From NCBI RefSeq assembly GCF_000337915.1, contig NZ_AOJE01000005.1, forward strand, positions 27,636 to 72,067: a stretch of DNA of 44,432 nt, read 5' to 3'. Below, one piece after another: positions 7,997-16,381 of the stretch (within the stretch, counting starts at the first letter, position 1; the number at the start of each line of letters is the position of its first letter). The position numbers and the translations under genes were made by a program. The notes below the pieces were generated by a model. The model searched no databases. It was given only the letters and a program-made list of their open reading frames with translations, and was not told the origin of the DNA. The stretch is from Halorubrum saccharovorum DSM 1137 (GTDB taxonomy: Archaea > Halobacteriota > Halobacteria > Halobacteriales > Haloferacaceae).

Positions 7997-9721
7997 TCAG
8001 AACAGCCCGCTCACGTCCCCGTCGGCGTCCACGTCGATGTCCTCCGCGGCCGGCTCGGCGGGGAGCCCCGGCATCGTCATCACGTCCGCGGTCTTGACGA
8101 CGACGAAGCCGGCGCCCGCCGAGGCCGACACCTCGCGGACGGTGAGCGTCCACCCCTCCGGCACGCCCGTCAGCGAGGCGTCGTCCGCGAAGGAGTACGG
8201 CGTCTTCGAGACGCAGACGGGGAGATCGCCGTACCCCCACGACTCGACGCGGTCGATATCGTCGTCGGCGCCGTCGACGTACTCCACGCCGTCGGCGCCG
8301 TACACCTCTCTGGCGACGGTTTCGATCTTCTCTCGGAGGGGCGCGTCGAGGTCGTACAGCGGCGCGAACTCGCCGGTTCCGGCGCGCTCGCGGACCAGCT
8401 CCGCCAGGGACGTCGCCCCCTCGCCGCCGTCGCGGTAGGCGGTCGACCGCGCGACCGGAATCCCCGCCTCGGAAAGCGTCGACTCCAAGGCCGCGAGCTC
8501 CGACTCCGCGTCGTCCGGGAAGACGTTGACTGCGACGACCGCCGGGATCCCGAACGACTCAACGATCTCGACGTGCCGTTTCACGTTCTCGACGCCGGCC
8601 CGCACCGCCTCGGGGGCCGTCTCCTCCAGCGCCTCGAAGTCGGTCGGCCACATCTCCAGCCCGTGCCGTTTCGCGCCGCGGACCGTCGCGACGACGACCG
8701 CCACGTCCGGGACGATCCCCTCGCGGGCGACGATGTGCGCGAACTTCTCGGCGCCGAGGTCCGCGCCGAAGCCGGCCTCGGTGACGAGGTAGTCCGCGAG
8801 CGAGGCGCCGACCCGGTCGGCCACGAGCGTGTTGGTCCCGTGCGCGATGTTGGCGAACGGGCCGCCGTGGACCAAGGCGGGGACCCCCTCGACCGTCTGG
8901 ACGAGGTTCGGACGGAACGCGTCGCGTAAGAGTGCTGCCGCGGCCCCGGTGACGCCGAGGTCGTCGGGCGTGACCGGGTCACCGTCGGCGTCCTCTGCCA
9001 GCGCGATCCGCCCGATCCGGTCTTTCAGATCCGCGAGGTCCTCGGCGAGTCCGAGGACGGCCATCAGCTCCGAGGCCGCGGTGATGACGAACTCGTTCTC
9101 CCGGGGGACGCCGCGAGCGGGTCCGCCCAGTCCCACGACGGTCTCGCGGAGCGCGCGGTCGTTGACGTCGAGCGCGCGCGGCCAGTCGACGCGGCGCACG
9201 TCGATCCCCTCGTCGTTCCCCTGATGCAGGTGGTTGTCGAGCGCCGCGGCGATCAGGTTGTGCGCGGCCGTGAGCGCGTGAATGTCGCCGGTGAAGTGGA
9301 GGTTGATCGCCTCCATCGGGAGCACCTGCGAGTACCCGCCGCCCGCGGCGCCGCCTTTGATCCCGAAGACGGGACCGAGCGAGGGCTCACGGACCGCGAC
9401 CGCCGCGGACTCCCCGAGCCCCGCGAGCGCCTGCCCGAGCCCCACCGAGGTCACGGTCTTCCCCTCCCCCTTCGGCGTCGGGGTCATCCCCGTGACGAGG
9501 ACGGTCGTCCCGTCGGGCTCGCCCGCGGTCGCCGAGCGGACGGCGGACTGGGTGAGCTTCGCGACCCCGTCGCCGCGGCGTTCGATCTCGTCGGGGCCCA
9601 GTCCGAGGTCGGCCGCGACATCCTCGATGGGTCGGGGCGTCGCGGCGCGAGCGACCGCGAGGTCCGACTCCGGTACCTCCCTCGCGTCGGCTCCATCGGC
9701 CGCCGGATTTTGGTGCACCAT
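7997..9721 (-). CDS. fhs: Formate--tetrahydrofolate ligase
   Basis: A 574-residue formyl-THF synthetase that joins formate to tetrahydrofolate with ATP, giving 10-formyl-THF. Diagnostic features: the P-loop TPKGEGKT at residues 82-89, EPSLGPVFGIKGGAAGGGY, the NLHFTGDIHAL stretch, FANIAHGTNT, and the C-terminal MTMPGLPAEP. Length is close to the usual 555-560 residues plus a short acidic N-terminal extension. It lies 84 nt downstream of the formate dehydrogenase gene on the same strand, separated by a T-tract, so it probably has its own promoter. The context suggests a formate-handling module. Confidence 0.96.
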   Translation of the reverse strand: MVHQNPAADGADAREVPESDLAVARAATPRPIEDVAADLGLGPDEIERRGDGVAKLTQSAVRSATAGEPDGTTVLVTGMTPTPKGEGKTVTSVGLGQALAGLGESAAVAVREPSLGPVFGIKGGAAGGGYSQVLPMEAINLHFTGDIHALTAAHNLIAAALDNHLHQGNDEGIDVRRVDWPRALDVNDRALRETVVGLGGPARGVPRENEFVITAASELMAVLGLAEDLADLKDRIGRIALAEDADGDPVTPDDLGVTGAAAALLRDAFRPNLVQTVEGVPALVHGGPFANIAHGTNTLVADRVGASLADYLVTEAGFGADLGAEKFAHIVAREGIVPDVAVVVATVRGAKRHGLEMWPTDFEALEETAPEAVRAGVENVKRHVEIVESFGIPAVVAVNVFPDDAESELAALESTLSEAGIPVARSTAYRDGGEGATSLAELVRERAGTGEFAPLYDLDAPLREKIETVAREVYGADGVEYVDGADDDIDRVESWGYGDLPVCVSKTPYSFADDASLTGVPEGWTLTVREVSASAGAGFVVVKTADVMTMPGLPAEPAAEDIDVDADGDVSGLF

Positions 9722-9773
9722 ACAGGCGCTTCCGTCGGAGGGGTAATCAGTCTTGGACGCGTTCCCGTCGGAT

Positions 9774-9805
9774 AAAAAACCGGCCGCGAGACGGCGGGCT
9801 GGCGA
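9774..9805 (-). terminator. Candidate T-tract terminator after the fdh gene
   Basis: Just downstream of the formate dehydrogenase stop, the minus strand reads a GC-rich stretch followed by six Ts (AAAAAA at 9774-9779 on the plus strand). This fits an archaeal U-tract terminator before fhs. No strong hairpin is visible. Confidence 0.45.
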
Positions 9806-11971
9806 TCAGTCGTCCGCCGGTTTCGCGTCGCCCGATTCCGCCCCGTCGCTCGCGCTCTCTCCACCGTCGGTGACGGTGACCGCGATGTCCGCCGCGGCGG
9901 CCTTGTACTCGGGGATCTTCGCCCGTTCGTCGAGCACGTCGTTCGTGAGCCGGTTCGCGGAGGAAGCCGCGAAGTGCGGGGTCGTCCAGACGACGCCCTC
10001 CTTGATGTCCTCGGTCACCTGCGCTTTCACCTCGATCTCGCCGCGTCGAGACCGGAGCGTCACCATGTCCCCGTCCTCGATGCCGTACTCCTCGGCGTCG
10101 TTCGGATGCACGTCGACGAAGTTCTCCGGGTGCTGGCGCGAGAGCGTCGGCGACCGCCGGCTCATCGTCCCCGTGTTGTAGTGCTCTTCGAGCCGAGCGG
10201 TGGTGAGGATCAGCGGGTACTCCTCGTCGGGCACCTCCGCTGGCGGCTGGTGGCGGACGCCCTCGATCTGCCCGAGGCCGCTCTCGGTGTCGAACGAGTC
10301 GGCGTAGAGGTACTGGTCGCCCTCGTCGCCCTCCTCGTAACAGGGCCACTGGATCCCGGTCTCGCCGAGCGCGTCGTAGGTCATCCCGTGGTAGATCGGA
10401 CACACCTCTCGGAGCTCCTCGAAGACGGCCTCCACGTCGTCGAACCGGAACTCGTCCTCGCTGAAGAGGCGACTACCGACCTCCATCAGGATGTCGAGGT
10501 CGTGCTTCGTGTTCTCGTGGACCTTCTCGGCGCCGCGCATGCGCTGGACCCGCCGGTCGGTGTTGGTGACGGTGCCGCCGCGCTCGGCCCACGTCGTCGC
10601 CGGGAGGACCACGTCCGCGAGCTCCGCGGTCTCGGTCATGAAGATGTCCTGTGCGACCATGAAATCGAGCGACCGAAGGCGCTCTTCGACCTCGTTGCCG
10701 TCGGGCTCGCTCATGATCGGGTTCTCGCCCATCACGTACAGCCCCTTCACCGAGCGGCCCGCCTCGTGGGAGATCTCCACGTTGGTGAGGCCGGGCTCGT
10801 CGGGCACCTCGAACCCCCACACGTCCTCGACGCTCTCGCGGGCCTCGTCGTCGTCGACGAGCTGGTACCCGGGGAGGACGTTCGGCATCGCGCCCACGTC
10901 GCTCGTCCCCTGGACGTTGTTCTGTCCGCGGAGGGGGTTGACGCCGGTACCGGGCTTCCCGAGGTTCCCCGTGATCAGCGCGAGGTTGATCTCGTTTTGA
11001 ACGTTGTCGACGCCGCAGGTGTGCTGGCTCATCCCCATCCCGGTGAAGATGGCGGCGTTGTTCGCCATCGCGTACTTCTCGGCGGCGAGCTCGATGTCTT
11101 CGAGCGGGACGCCGGCCTCCTCGGCGGCCGCCTCCTTGTCGAAGTCTTCGAGCGTCTCCTTCAGGTCCTCGAACCCCTCCGTGCGCTCCTCGATGAACCC
11201 CTCGTCGATCCAGCCCGCGTCCGGCTCCTCTTCGTGGCGTTCGAGGATCGTCTTCAGGACGACGTTGAGAAGCGGGATGTCGGCGCCGGGGTTGAGCTGG
11301 AGGTGCATGTGCCGCTCGGTCTCGTCGATCTCGAACGACCGGGTGGTCTTGTTGGCGTGCGGGTCGACCTGGATGACGGTCGCGCCCTCCAACACGGCCT
11401 GTCGGAAGTACTGGCTGTTGGCGATCGGGTGCTGCTCGCCGGGGTTCGCGCCCTGGATCCAGAGCACGTCGGCCGACTCCTCCAAGTCGGCCATGCTGTT
11501 CGTCATCGCGCCCGCGCCGAGGCTGGTCCGGAGCGCCCACACCGTCGAGGCGTGGCACATCCGGGTGCAGTTGTCGACGTTGTTCGTGCCGTAGCGGCGC
11601 GCGATCTTCTGAAGGAGGTAGTTCTCCTCGTTCATCGTCTTCGAGGAGCCGAAGAATCCCATCGCGTCGGGGCCGTGCTCGTCGCGGATTCCCTCCATCT
11701 CCGAGACGATCCGCGAGTAGGCCTCCTCCCACGTCGCCTCGCGGAACTCTCCGTCCTCTCTGATCAGCGGCTCCGTCAGTCGGTCCTCGTGGTCGACGAC
11801 CTGCGTCGCCGCGCCGCCTTTGATGCACACTCGCCCCTCGTTGACGGGCGCCTCTCCCCACGGCATGAAGTTCACGTCGCCGGGGTCGTCGCCTTGATTC
11901 ACCTTGATCCCGCAGCCGACGCCGCAGTACGGACAGATCGTGTTCACCGGTTCGTCGTCCTCAGCAGACAT
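9806..11971 (-). CDS. Molybdopterin-dependent formate dehydrogenase, catalytic subunit (Cys type)
   Basis: A 721-residue member of the DMSO-reductase superfamily. The N-terminal [4Fe-4S] site is Cys13, Cys16, Cys20 and Cys49 (CPYCGVGC, then RVCIKGG). The active-site block NCTRMCHAST places Cys139-His140 where E. coli FdhF has selenocysteine140-His141, identifying it as a formate dehydrogenase with cysteine encoded by TGC. Molybdopterin-binding regions follow (QGANPGEQHP, GMGMSQHTCG, the C-terminal domain from about residue 590). There is no Tat signal, so it is cytoplasmic. No electron-transfer subunit is adjacent, so its acceptor is unknown. Start ATG 11971 is preceded at about 27 nt by TAAATCA on the minus strand. 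The neighbouring fhs and moaC support a formate role. Confidence 0.92.
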   Translation of the reverse strand: MSAEDDEPVNTICPYCGVGCGIKVNQGDDPGDVNFMPWGEAPVNEGRVCIKGGAATQVVDHEDRLTEPLIREDGEFREATWEEAYSRIVSEMEGIRDEHGPDAMGFFGSSKTMNEENYLLQKIARRYGTNNVDNCTRMCHASTVWALRTSLGAGAMTNSMADLEESADVLWIQGANPGEQHPIANSQYFRQAVLEGATVIQVDPHANKTTRSFEIDETERHMHLQLNPGADIPLLNVVLKTILERHEEEPDAGWIDEGFIEERTEGFEDLKETLEDFDKEAAAEEAGVPLEDIELAAEKYAMANNAAIFTGMGMSQHTCGVDNVQNEINLALITGNLGKPGTGVNPLRGQNNVQGTSDVGAMPNVLPGYQLVDDDEARESVEDVWGFEVPDEPGLTNVEISHEAGRSVKGLYVMGENPIMSEPDGNEVEERLRSLDFMVAQDIFMTETAELADVVLPATTWAERGGTVTNTDRRVQRMRGAEKVHENTKHDLDILMEVGSRLFSEDEFRFDDVEAVFEELREVCPIYHGMTYDALGETGIQWPCYEEGDEGDQYLYADSFDTESGLGQIEGVRHQPPAEVPDEEYPLILTTARLEEHYNTGTMSRRSPTLSRQHPENFVDVHPNDAEEYGIEDGDMVTLRSRRGEIEVKAQVTEDIKEGVVWTTPHFAASSANRLTNDVLDERAKIPEYKAAAADIAVTVTDGGESASDGAESGDAKPADD

Positions 11972-11990
11972 AGTTCTCACCCTGACGTAC

Positions 11991-12028
11991 GATCATGATT
12001 TACGATCTATGATCCACTCGCATGAGTG
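11991..12028 (-). promoter_or_regulatory. fdh promoter region with direct and inverted repeats
   Basis: On the minus strand a TAAATCA box (around 11996-12002) lies about 27 nt from the fdh ATG. It is bracketed by GATCAT (11991-11996) and ATGATC (12009-12014). TACGATC occurs twice on the plus strand, and a further inverted repeat CACTC-GCAT-GAGTG covers 12015-12028. Such symmetry around the TATA/BRE region would suit a regulator, which is not identified. Confidence 0.4.
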
Positions 12029-12100
12029 TATCGGTGGCCCTTGCGAAGGAGACGCAGCCGGTCGCCGAACCGTTTTGTCGACCGGGGCCGTTCGACGGGT

Positions 12101-12745
12101 ATGGACCCGTCGCTCGCCGACGTCGAGGACCGCGTCGACGACCACGTCGAGACGTATCGGGAGTCCGCTCCTTTCCACCCCGTGGAGGCGGAGGCGATCG
12201 GGTCGCTCTCGGACGCGTTCCGAGCCGGCGAGTACGGGAAGCGGGACGTCGAGTGGGTGGTTCGCTGGTACTTCCGGCGGGCCGTGACCGACATCGACCA
12301 CGACGAGCGGCGTGCGGCCGAGGAGGCCGTCTCCGACACGGAGCCGCGAGACCTCCGCGGCGCGCTGTGGGACGCGATCGACGCGCTGGACGAGGCGGAC
12401 GCGGCTGACGACGCCCGAGGCCCCGCGCACCGCCGCGCCCTCGACGCGCTGACGCAGATTCCGGGAGTGGACGTGGAAGTCGCCTCCGCGCTGCTGTGGT
12501 TCCTCGATCCGGACGAGCACCTCGTCGTCGGCGAGCGCGAGTGGGCGGTCGTCGCCGCGCTGACCGACGACTCCCCCGCCGCCGGCGACCTCGACGACGC
12601 GTATCCGGAGCCAATGACGATCGACGCGTACGACCGGTATCTCGACGCGGTACGAGACATCGCGGACCGGCTCGGCGTCGACCACTGGCACCTGTACATG
12701 GTGCTCCGGAGCGTCCACGCGGAGGCGTTCGAGGGCGAGGCGTGA
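12101..12745 (+). CDS. Haloarchaeal protein with helix-hairpin-helix-like segment
   Basis: A 214-residue acidic soluble protein that I cannot assign to a named family. Residues about 111-140 read TQIPGVDVEVASALLWFLDP, which resembles the helix-hairpin-helix of DNA glycosylases (I/LPGVG, then ASxxLxF). It is followed by HLVVGEREW, similar to the VID region after that motif. No catalytic Lys/Asp of the HhH-GPD type stands out, so a DNA- or RNA-binding role is only an inference. ATG 12101 is preceded by CCGTTTTGTC about 27 nt upstream. It is convergent with gcvT. Confidence 0.7.
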   Translation: MDPSLADVEDRVDDHVETYRESAPFHPVEAEAIGSLSDAFRAGEYGKRDVEWVVRWYFRRAVTDIDHDERRAAEEAVSDTEPRDLRGALWDAIDALDEADAADDARGPAHRRALDALTQIPGVDVEVASALLWFLDPDEHLVVGEREWAVVAALTDDSPAAGDLDDAYPEPMTIDAYDRYLDAVRDIADRLGVDHWHLYMVLRSVHAEAFEGEA

Positions 12746-12773
12746 CCGGCGGAGAAGAGGGCAGTGACCGATC

Positions 12774-13946
12774 CTACCGGTCGAGGAACGGCGGAACGAC
12801 GACCTCGGCACGCTTCTCGTCGCCGCGCACGACGACGCTCACCTCGGTGCCCGGGTCGGCGTAGCGCTCGTCGAGATACCCCAGCCCGATCGGCTCGCCG
12901 AGCGTGGGGCTCATCGTGCCGGAGGTCAGCTGACCGACCCGCGTGAGGTCGCCGTCGGTGACGGCGTACCCGTTCCGGGGAACGCCGCGTTCGAGCAGGC
13001 GGACCCCGACGAACGTCTCGTCGACGCCCTCCTCCGTCTGCGCTTCGAGGGCGTCGCGGCCGACGAACTCCGTGTCGAGCTTCACGACGAAGCCGATCCG
13101 GGCCTCGTAGGGGGTCCGCGGCTCGGTGTCCGGGTCGAAGTCCTGTCCCGAGAGCAGGAACCCCATCTCCGTGCGGAGGGTGTCGCGCGCGCCGAGCCCG
13201 CAGGGCTGGGCGCCCCGCGGCGCGTCGGCGAACGCCTCCCAGACGCTCTCGGCGTCGCCCGCGGGGCACATCACTTCGAAGCCGTCCTCGCCGGTGTAGC
13301 CGGTCCGGGCGACCCAGCTGTCGACTTCATCGACGGCGGCGACCGTCGCCTCGAACTTCGAGAGATCGACGACTCGGTCGTCGGGGGTCGCCTCGCCGAG
13401 CGCGTCGGCCGCGTCCGGCCCCTGCACCGCGAGCATGGCCCAGTCGTCGGTGGCGTTCACGACCGCGGCGTCGAGCCCCTCCTCGTCCCGGTAGTCGACC
13501 CACCGGTCGTACATCTCCTCGTCGTGGCCCGCGTTGGGGACGAAGAGGTAGGCGGGGTCGCCGGAGCTGGCGTCGAGGTCGCGGTCGAGCCCGGCGAGCG
13601 CGTCGGCGCCCTCTCCCGCTTCGATCCCATCCGGGAGGCGGTAGACCACCGTGTCGTCGAGCATGACGCCGTCCGCGTTCGTGACCGCGGCGTACTGGGA
13701 GTCGCCAGGGTCGAGCGCCGTCACGTCGTTGGTCGTGAGCCGGTTCATCAGCGCCGTCGCGTCCGGCCCCGAGACCTCGATCTCGCCCATGTGCGACACG
13801 TCGAAGACGCCGAGCGAGTCGCGGACCGCGGCGTGCTCCTCGCTGATCGAGTCGAACTCGACTGGCATCTGCCACCCGCCGAAGTCGGTGAACTTCGCGC
13901 CGCGTTCCTCGTGGATCTCGCGGAGGGGAGTGCGTCGGTCTGGCAT
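12774..13946 (-). CDS. gcvT: Aminomethyltransferase (glycine cleavage system T protein)
   Basis: A 390-residue GcvT that transfers the aminomethyl carbon of glycine to tetrahydrofolate, giving methylene-THF. The N-terminus TPLREIHEERGAKFTDFGGWQMPVEF and the substrate/folate-binding stretches FDVSHMGEIEV, RLTTNDV and RTGYTGEDGFEV are characteristic. The C-terminal barrel contains VGVRLLERGVPRNGY and GQLTSGTMSPTLG. Slightly longer than bacterial GcvT because of acidic loops. A TATA-like CCTTAGG lies about 27 nt upstream of the ATG, implying a leaderless message. gcvH and gcvP are not adjacent here: the next gene downstream is convergent. Confidence 0.95.
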   Translation of the reverse strand: MPDRRTPLREIHEERGAKFTDFGGWQMPVEFDSISEEHAAVRDSLGVFDVSHMGEIEVSGPDATALMNRLTTNDVTALDPGDSQYAAVTNADGVMLDDTVVYRLPDGIEAGEGADALAGLDRDLDASSGDPAYLFVPNAGHDEEMYDRWVDYRDEEGLDAAVVNATDDWAMLAVQGPDAADALGEATPDDRVVDLSKFEATVAAVDEVDSWVARTGYTGEDGFEVMCPAGDAESVWEAFADAPRGAQPCGLGARDTLRTEMGFLLSGQDFDPDTEPRTPYEARIGFVVKLDTEFVGRDALEAQTEEGVDETFVGVRLLERGVPRNGYAVTDGDLTRVGQLTSGTMSPTLGEPIGLGYLDERYADPGTEVSVVVRGDEKRAEVVVPPFLDR

Positions 13947-14010
13947 ACCTCATCCGTCTCTCGGCCCGACCTAAGGTCTTGCCATCCCTCGCACTTGGTC
14001 CCGCCCCGCC

Positions 14011-14088
14011 GCCGGGATACCGGGTCCTGCCCCCTTGCCGGGATATCGGGCCCCGTCTCGCTGCCGGGACACCGCCGCGACTCCGCCC
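14011..14088. repeat. Imperfect 26-nt tandem repeat, about three copies
   Basis: GCCGGGA recurs at 14011, 14037 and 14063 with an exact 26-nt period. The first two copies share GCCGGGATAYCGGGYCC and the third is more diverged. It sits in the divergent spacer between gcvT and the signal peptidase gene. Nothing else is evident in 13990-14132. Confidence 0.7.
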
Positions 14089-14132
14089 GTTCCGCCGACA
14101 GTCTCAAGCCGTTTCCACCCCCGGTACCGTAC

Positions 14133-14804
14133 GTGACGCGGAACCTCTCCGGGCTGCTCGCGCCCGCCGTCGCGGTCCTGCTGGTCGCGGTCGTCGTCGC
14201 CGCGGTCGCGGGCGCGTGGCCCCCGTTCGTCGCCGTCGAGAGCGGGAGCATGGCCCCGGAGGTCGAGCGCGGCGACCTCGTCGTGGTCACGTCTACCGAC
14301 CGGTTCCCCTGGGGCGGGCTGGTCGGCGCAGCGGAGACCGGGGCCCCGGCCACGTTCGGGAGCGCCGGCGACGTGGTCGTGTTCGACCCGCCGAGCGACG
14401 GGCAGCGGCCGATAATGCACCGGATCGCCTTTCGGGTGTCCGCCGGCGAGGACTGGACCGATCGGGCGGATCCCGCCCTGCTGGAGGGCGACTGCCTGAC
14501 GATCACGGCCTGTCCCGCACCCTACGACGGGTACGTCACCTACGGCGACGCAAACGGCGAGTACGACCAGAGCGCCGGGATCGCCCCGATCGTCCGCGAG
14601 GAGTGGATCACGGCCAAGGCACTGTTCGCCGTCCCGAACCTCGGCTGGTTCCGGGTCGGCGTCGACGCCGCGATAGCGCGGGTTGGCGTCTTCCCGGCGG
14701 CGGTCGGTTTCGGGGGCCTCGCCGCCGCTACCGGTGGATTCGGTGCGCTCTTCCTCGGTCGGATCGCGGCGCGTCGGAGGGGCCGCGACGAGCGCGACCG
14801 CTAG
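14133..14804 (+). CDS. Signal peptidase I, archaeal/ER (S26B) type
   Basis: A 223-residue signal peptidase that removes Sec signal peptides at the outer membrane face. An N-terminal membrane helix (about residues 8-28) leads to the catalytic Ser39 in ESGSMAPE. Box D contains PIMHRI with His96 in place of the bacterial Lys, as in archaeal and eukaryotic Sec11 enzymes. The acidic box follows in YGDANGEYDQ. A C-terminal membrane segment (about 190-212) ends in a basic tail. I choose GTG 14133 because the upstream in-frame sequence is non-globular and antisense to gcvT. The last bases run close to the convergent NYN gene. Confidence 0.85.
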   Translation: MTRNLSGLLAPAVAVLLVAVVVAAVAGAWPPFVAVESGSMAPEVERGDLVVVTSTDRFPWGGLVGAAETGAPATFGSAGDVVVFDPPSDGQRPIMHRIAFRVSAGEDWTDRADPALLEGDCLTITACPAPYDGYVTYGDANGEYDQSAGIAPIVREEWITAKALFAVPNLGWFRVGVDAAIARVGVFPAAVGFGGLAAATGGFGALFLGRIAARRRGRDERDR

Positions 14805-14853
14805 CGACGAGCGTAGGAACGGCGGGGGCGCTTCGCCGCGGGCGCGTCGGCAG

Positions 14854-15324
14854 TCACGAGTTGTCGCCGTCCGCGTCGCCCTCGCTGCCGTCGAGCGTCA
14901 CCGAGTCGGTCGTGGCGTTTCGGAGGGCGTCGGACCGCCCGAACTCGCCGGGCGCGATCGCGAGCGTCCGGATCCCGTAGCCGTTCGCGGTCTCGACGAC
15001 CGGCTTGAAGTCGGTGTCCCGCGAGGCGATCGCGAGCGTCGACATCCGTCCCTCGGCCGCGAAGCGCGCGGCGTCGACCGCGAGCTTCACGTCGACGTCG
15101 CCGCTCGTGACGACGACCTCGAAGCCGCGGGCCTCCGCGGCCTGAATGAGTCCCGGCGTCGCGTGCTCGTCGAGGTAGAGCCGCGTCGTCACGAGCTGCC
15201 CCTCCGCCTCCGCCGCCACCCGCACGTCGTCGAGGTCGACGTCGAACTCCTCTCGCAACACGTTCGGTCCGTCGACGAACAGCGCCACGCCGACGGGCTC
15301 GTCGTCCGCCCGACTGGATTCCAT
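14854..15324 (-). CDS. NYN domain protein (LabA/DUF88-like putative nuclease)
   Basis: A 156-residue single-domain NYN protein. It shows the first acidic motif ALFVDGPNVLR, a central VVVTSGDVDVKLAVDAARF with two Asp residues, and SRDTDFKPVVETANGYG near residue 107. These match the PIN-like Asp set of COG1432 proteins. The likely role is metal-dependent RNA processing or decay; substrates are unknown. ATG 15324 follows a CATATC-type box about 27 nt upstream on the minus strand (15346-15351). The C-terminus is an acidic tail. Confidence 0.85.
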   Translation of the reverse strand: MESSRADDEPVGVALFVDGPNVLREEFDVDLDDVRVAAEAEGQLVTTRLYLDEHATPGLIQAAEARGFEVVVTSGDVDVKLAVDAARFAAEGRMSTLAIASRDTDFKPVVETANGYGIRTLAIAPGEFGRSDALRNATTDSVTLDGSEGDADGDNS

Positions 15325-15457
15325 GCCTCTTGGTGCGTGATCCGCGGAGATATGCGTGCTGGTCTGGCGCGGCGGCGCCCGCGATCCGCGACCGGGACAA
15401 AGTGGCGGAGCGACGGGATGATCAGACGGGAACCCGGTTGGTTCGTGAGAACATATC

Positions 15458-15465
15458 ACTTATCT
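15458..15465 (+). promoter_or_regulatory. TATA-like box of the UspA gene
   Basis: ACTTATCT-type box in an AT-rich stretch, 27 nt from its centre to the ATG at 15488, as expected for a leaderless transcript. Confidence 0.5.
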
Positions 15466-15487
15466 GTGCGTCGGATGTAGGTGAACC

Positions 15488-15907
15488 ATGATATCCCGCG
15501 TGCTGGTACCGATGGACGAGTCGGAGATGGCGGAGCGGGCGCTCCGATTCGCGCTGGAAGCGCACCCGGACGCGGAGATAATCGTGGTCCACGTGGTGGG
15601 CCAACCCTCCTCGATGATGGGCAGTGCGGCCGGGCTCGCACTCGCCGACGACACGGAAGAGGAGGCGGAAGAGCAGGCGAGCGACCTGTTCGAGCGTGCA
15701 CGCGAGATCGCCGCCGAAAGCGGGGTCGAGATCGAGACCGAGGTGATGGCCGGTCACCCGGCGCGGGCGGTCGCCGACGCGAGCGAGGGGTTCGACGTCG
15801 TCGTCATCGGCAGCCACAGCGGGAGCATCGCGGACCGACTGCTCGTCGGCAACGTCGCCGAGAAGATCGTTCGCGGCTCCGCGGCGCCCGTGACCGTCGT
15901 TCGGTGA
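15488..15907 (+). CDS. Universal stress protein (UspA family)
   Basis: A 139-residue single-domain Usp. It opens with the beta-strand ISRVLVPMDESEMAERAL and contains VMAGHPARAV. The C-terminal nucleotide-loop region is VIGSHSGSIADRLLVGNVAEK, followed by SAAPVTVVR, the usual family ending. Met-rich loop residues 39-43 (SSMMG) are not unusual in haloarchaeal members. Function in the cell is not known beyond stress or nucleotide binding in the family. It has its own promoter and no operon partner. Confidence 0.92.
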   Translation: MISRVLVPMDESEMAERALRFALEAHPDAEIIVVHVVGQPSSMMGSAAGLALADDTEEEAEEQASDLFERAREIAAESGVEIETEVMAGHPARAVADASEGFDVVVIGSHSGSIADRLLVGNVAEKIVRGSAAPVTVVR

Positions 15908-16057
15908 GGCGCCAGGGGCCGGCGATGGCAGCCGCGAGGGCGACGCGCCGCGCTCGGTGCGGCTTTTGAACACCTTATATTCGTATTACCACCTGATCGA
16001 CGACTGTAGTGAATATACGAAGTATTGAAGTAGGATGTCCAAGAATAACGGAGTAAG

Positions 16058-16312
16058 ATGTCGGAACCCAACTCATACACCGTCATTTCTGAGCAGAACG
16101 ATCACGATTGCACCACAGTTCGTGCACATCCGCGCAACGAGACGTTCCACGTCGTCGAGTACGCCGACGAGGACGCGCGCGACCGCGTCGCGGACCTCCC
16201 GGTCGGCTCGGTGGTCAAGATGGAACTGTCGCGCGCCGGGCGCCGGAGCAACGTCTGGCGCGCCGAGTCCGTCCGGACGGCCCACACCGACGGCGGGACG
16301 GCGGAGGAGTAG
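16058..16312 (+). CDS. Small conserved-looking haloarchaeal protein, unknown function
   Basis: An 84-residue acidic protein (MSEPNSYTVIS...) without membrane segments. It looks like a compact beta-rich domain: TFHVVEYADEDARDRVADL, then GSVVKMELSRAGRRSNVWRA. I do not recognise a named family. One Cys (residue 18, HDCTT) is present. AT-rich boxes at 15972-15980 (CTTATATTC) and 16011-16019 (GAATATACG) are upstream. If the second is used, the leader is short. An ATG at 16035 opens a different frame that lacks haloarchaeal composition. Confidence 0.65.
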   Translation: MSEPNSYTVISEQNDHDCTTVRAHPRNETFHVVEYADEDARDRVADLPVGSVVKMELSRAGRRSNVWRAESVRTAHTDGGTAEE

Positions 16313-16381
16313 GTAGCGGGAAACGAAGCGAAGAGCGGCTCGGAGCCGCTTATGACCGCTCGGAGACCGTCGTTCGCGTCC

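Noticed and set aside
11555-11557. Selenocysteine in formate dehydrogenase
   Set aside because: The active-site codon reads TGC (Cys139), not TGA.
9974-11998. Very long plus-strand open frame opposite the formate dehydrogenase gene
   Set aside because: It is the antisense of a clear FDH gene. Its product is rich in Arg/Val/His with no recognised domain, as expected from antisense frames in GC-rich haloarchaeal DNA.
16035-16316. Alternative frame at ATG 16035
   Set aside because: It overlaps the acidic 84-residue protein in another frame and gives Ser/Arg/Thr-rich composition.
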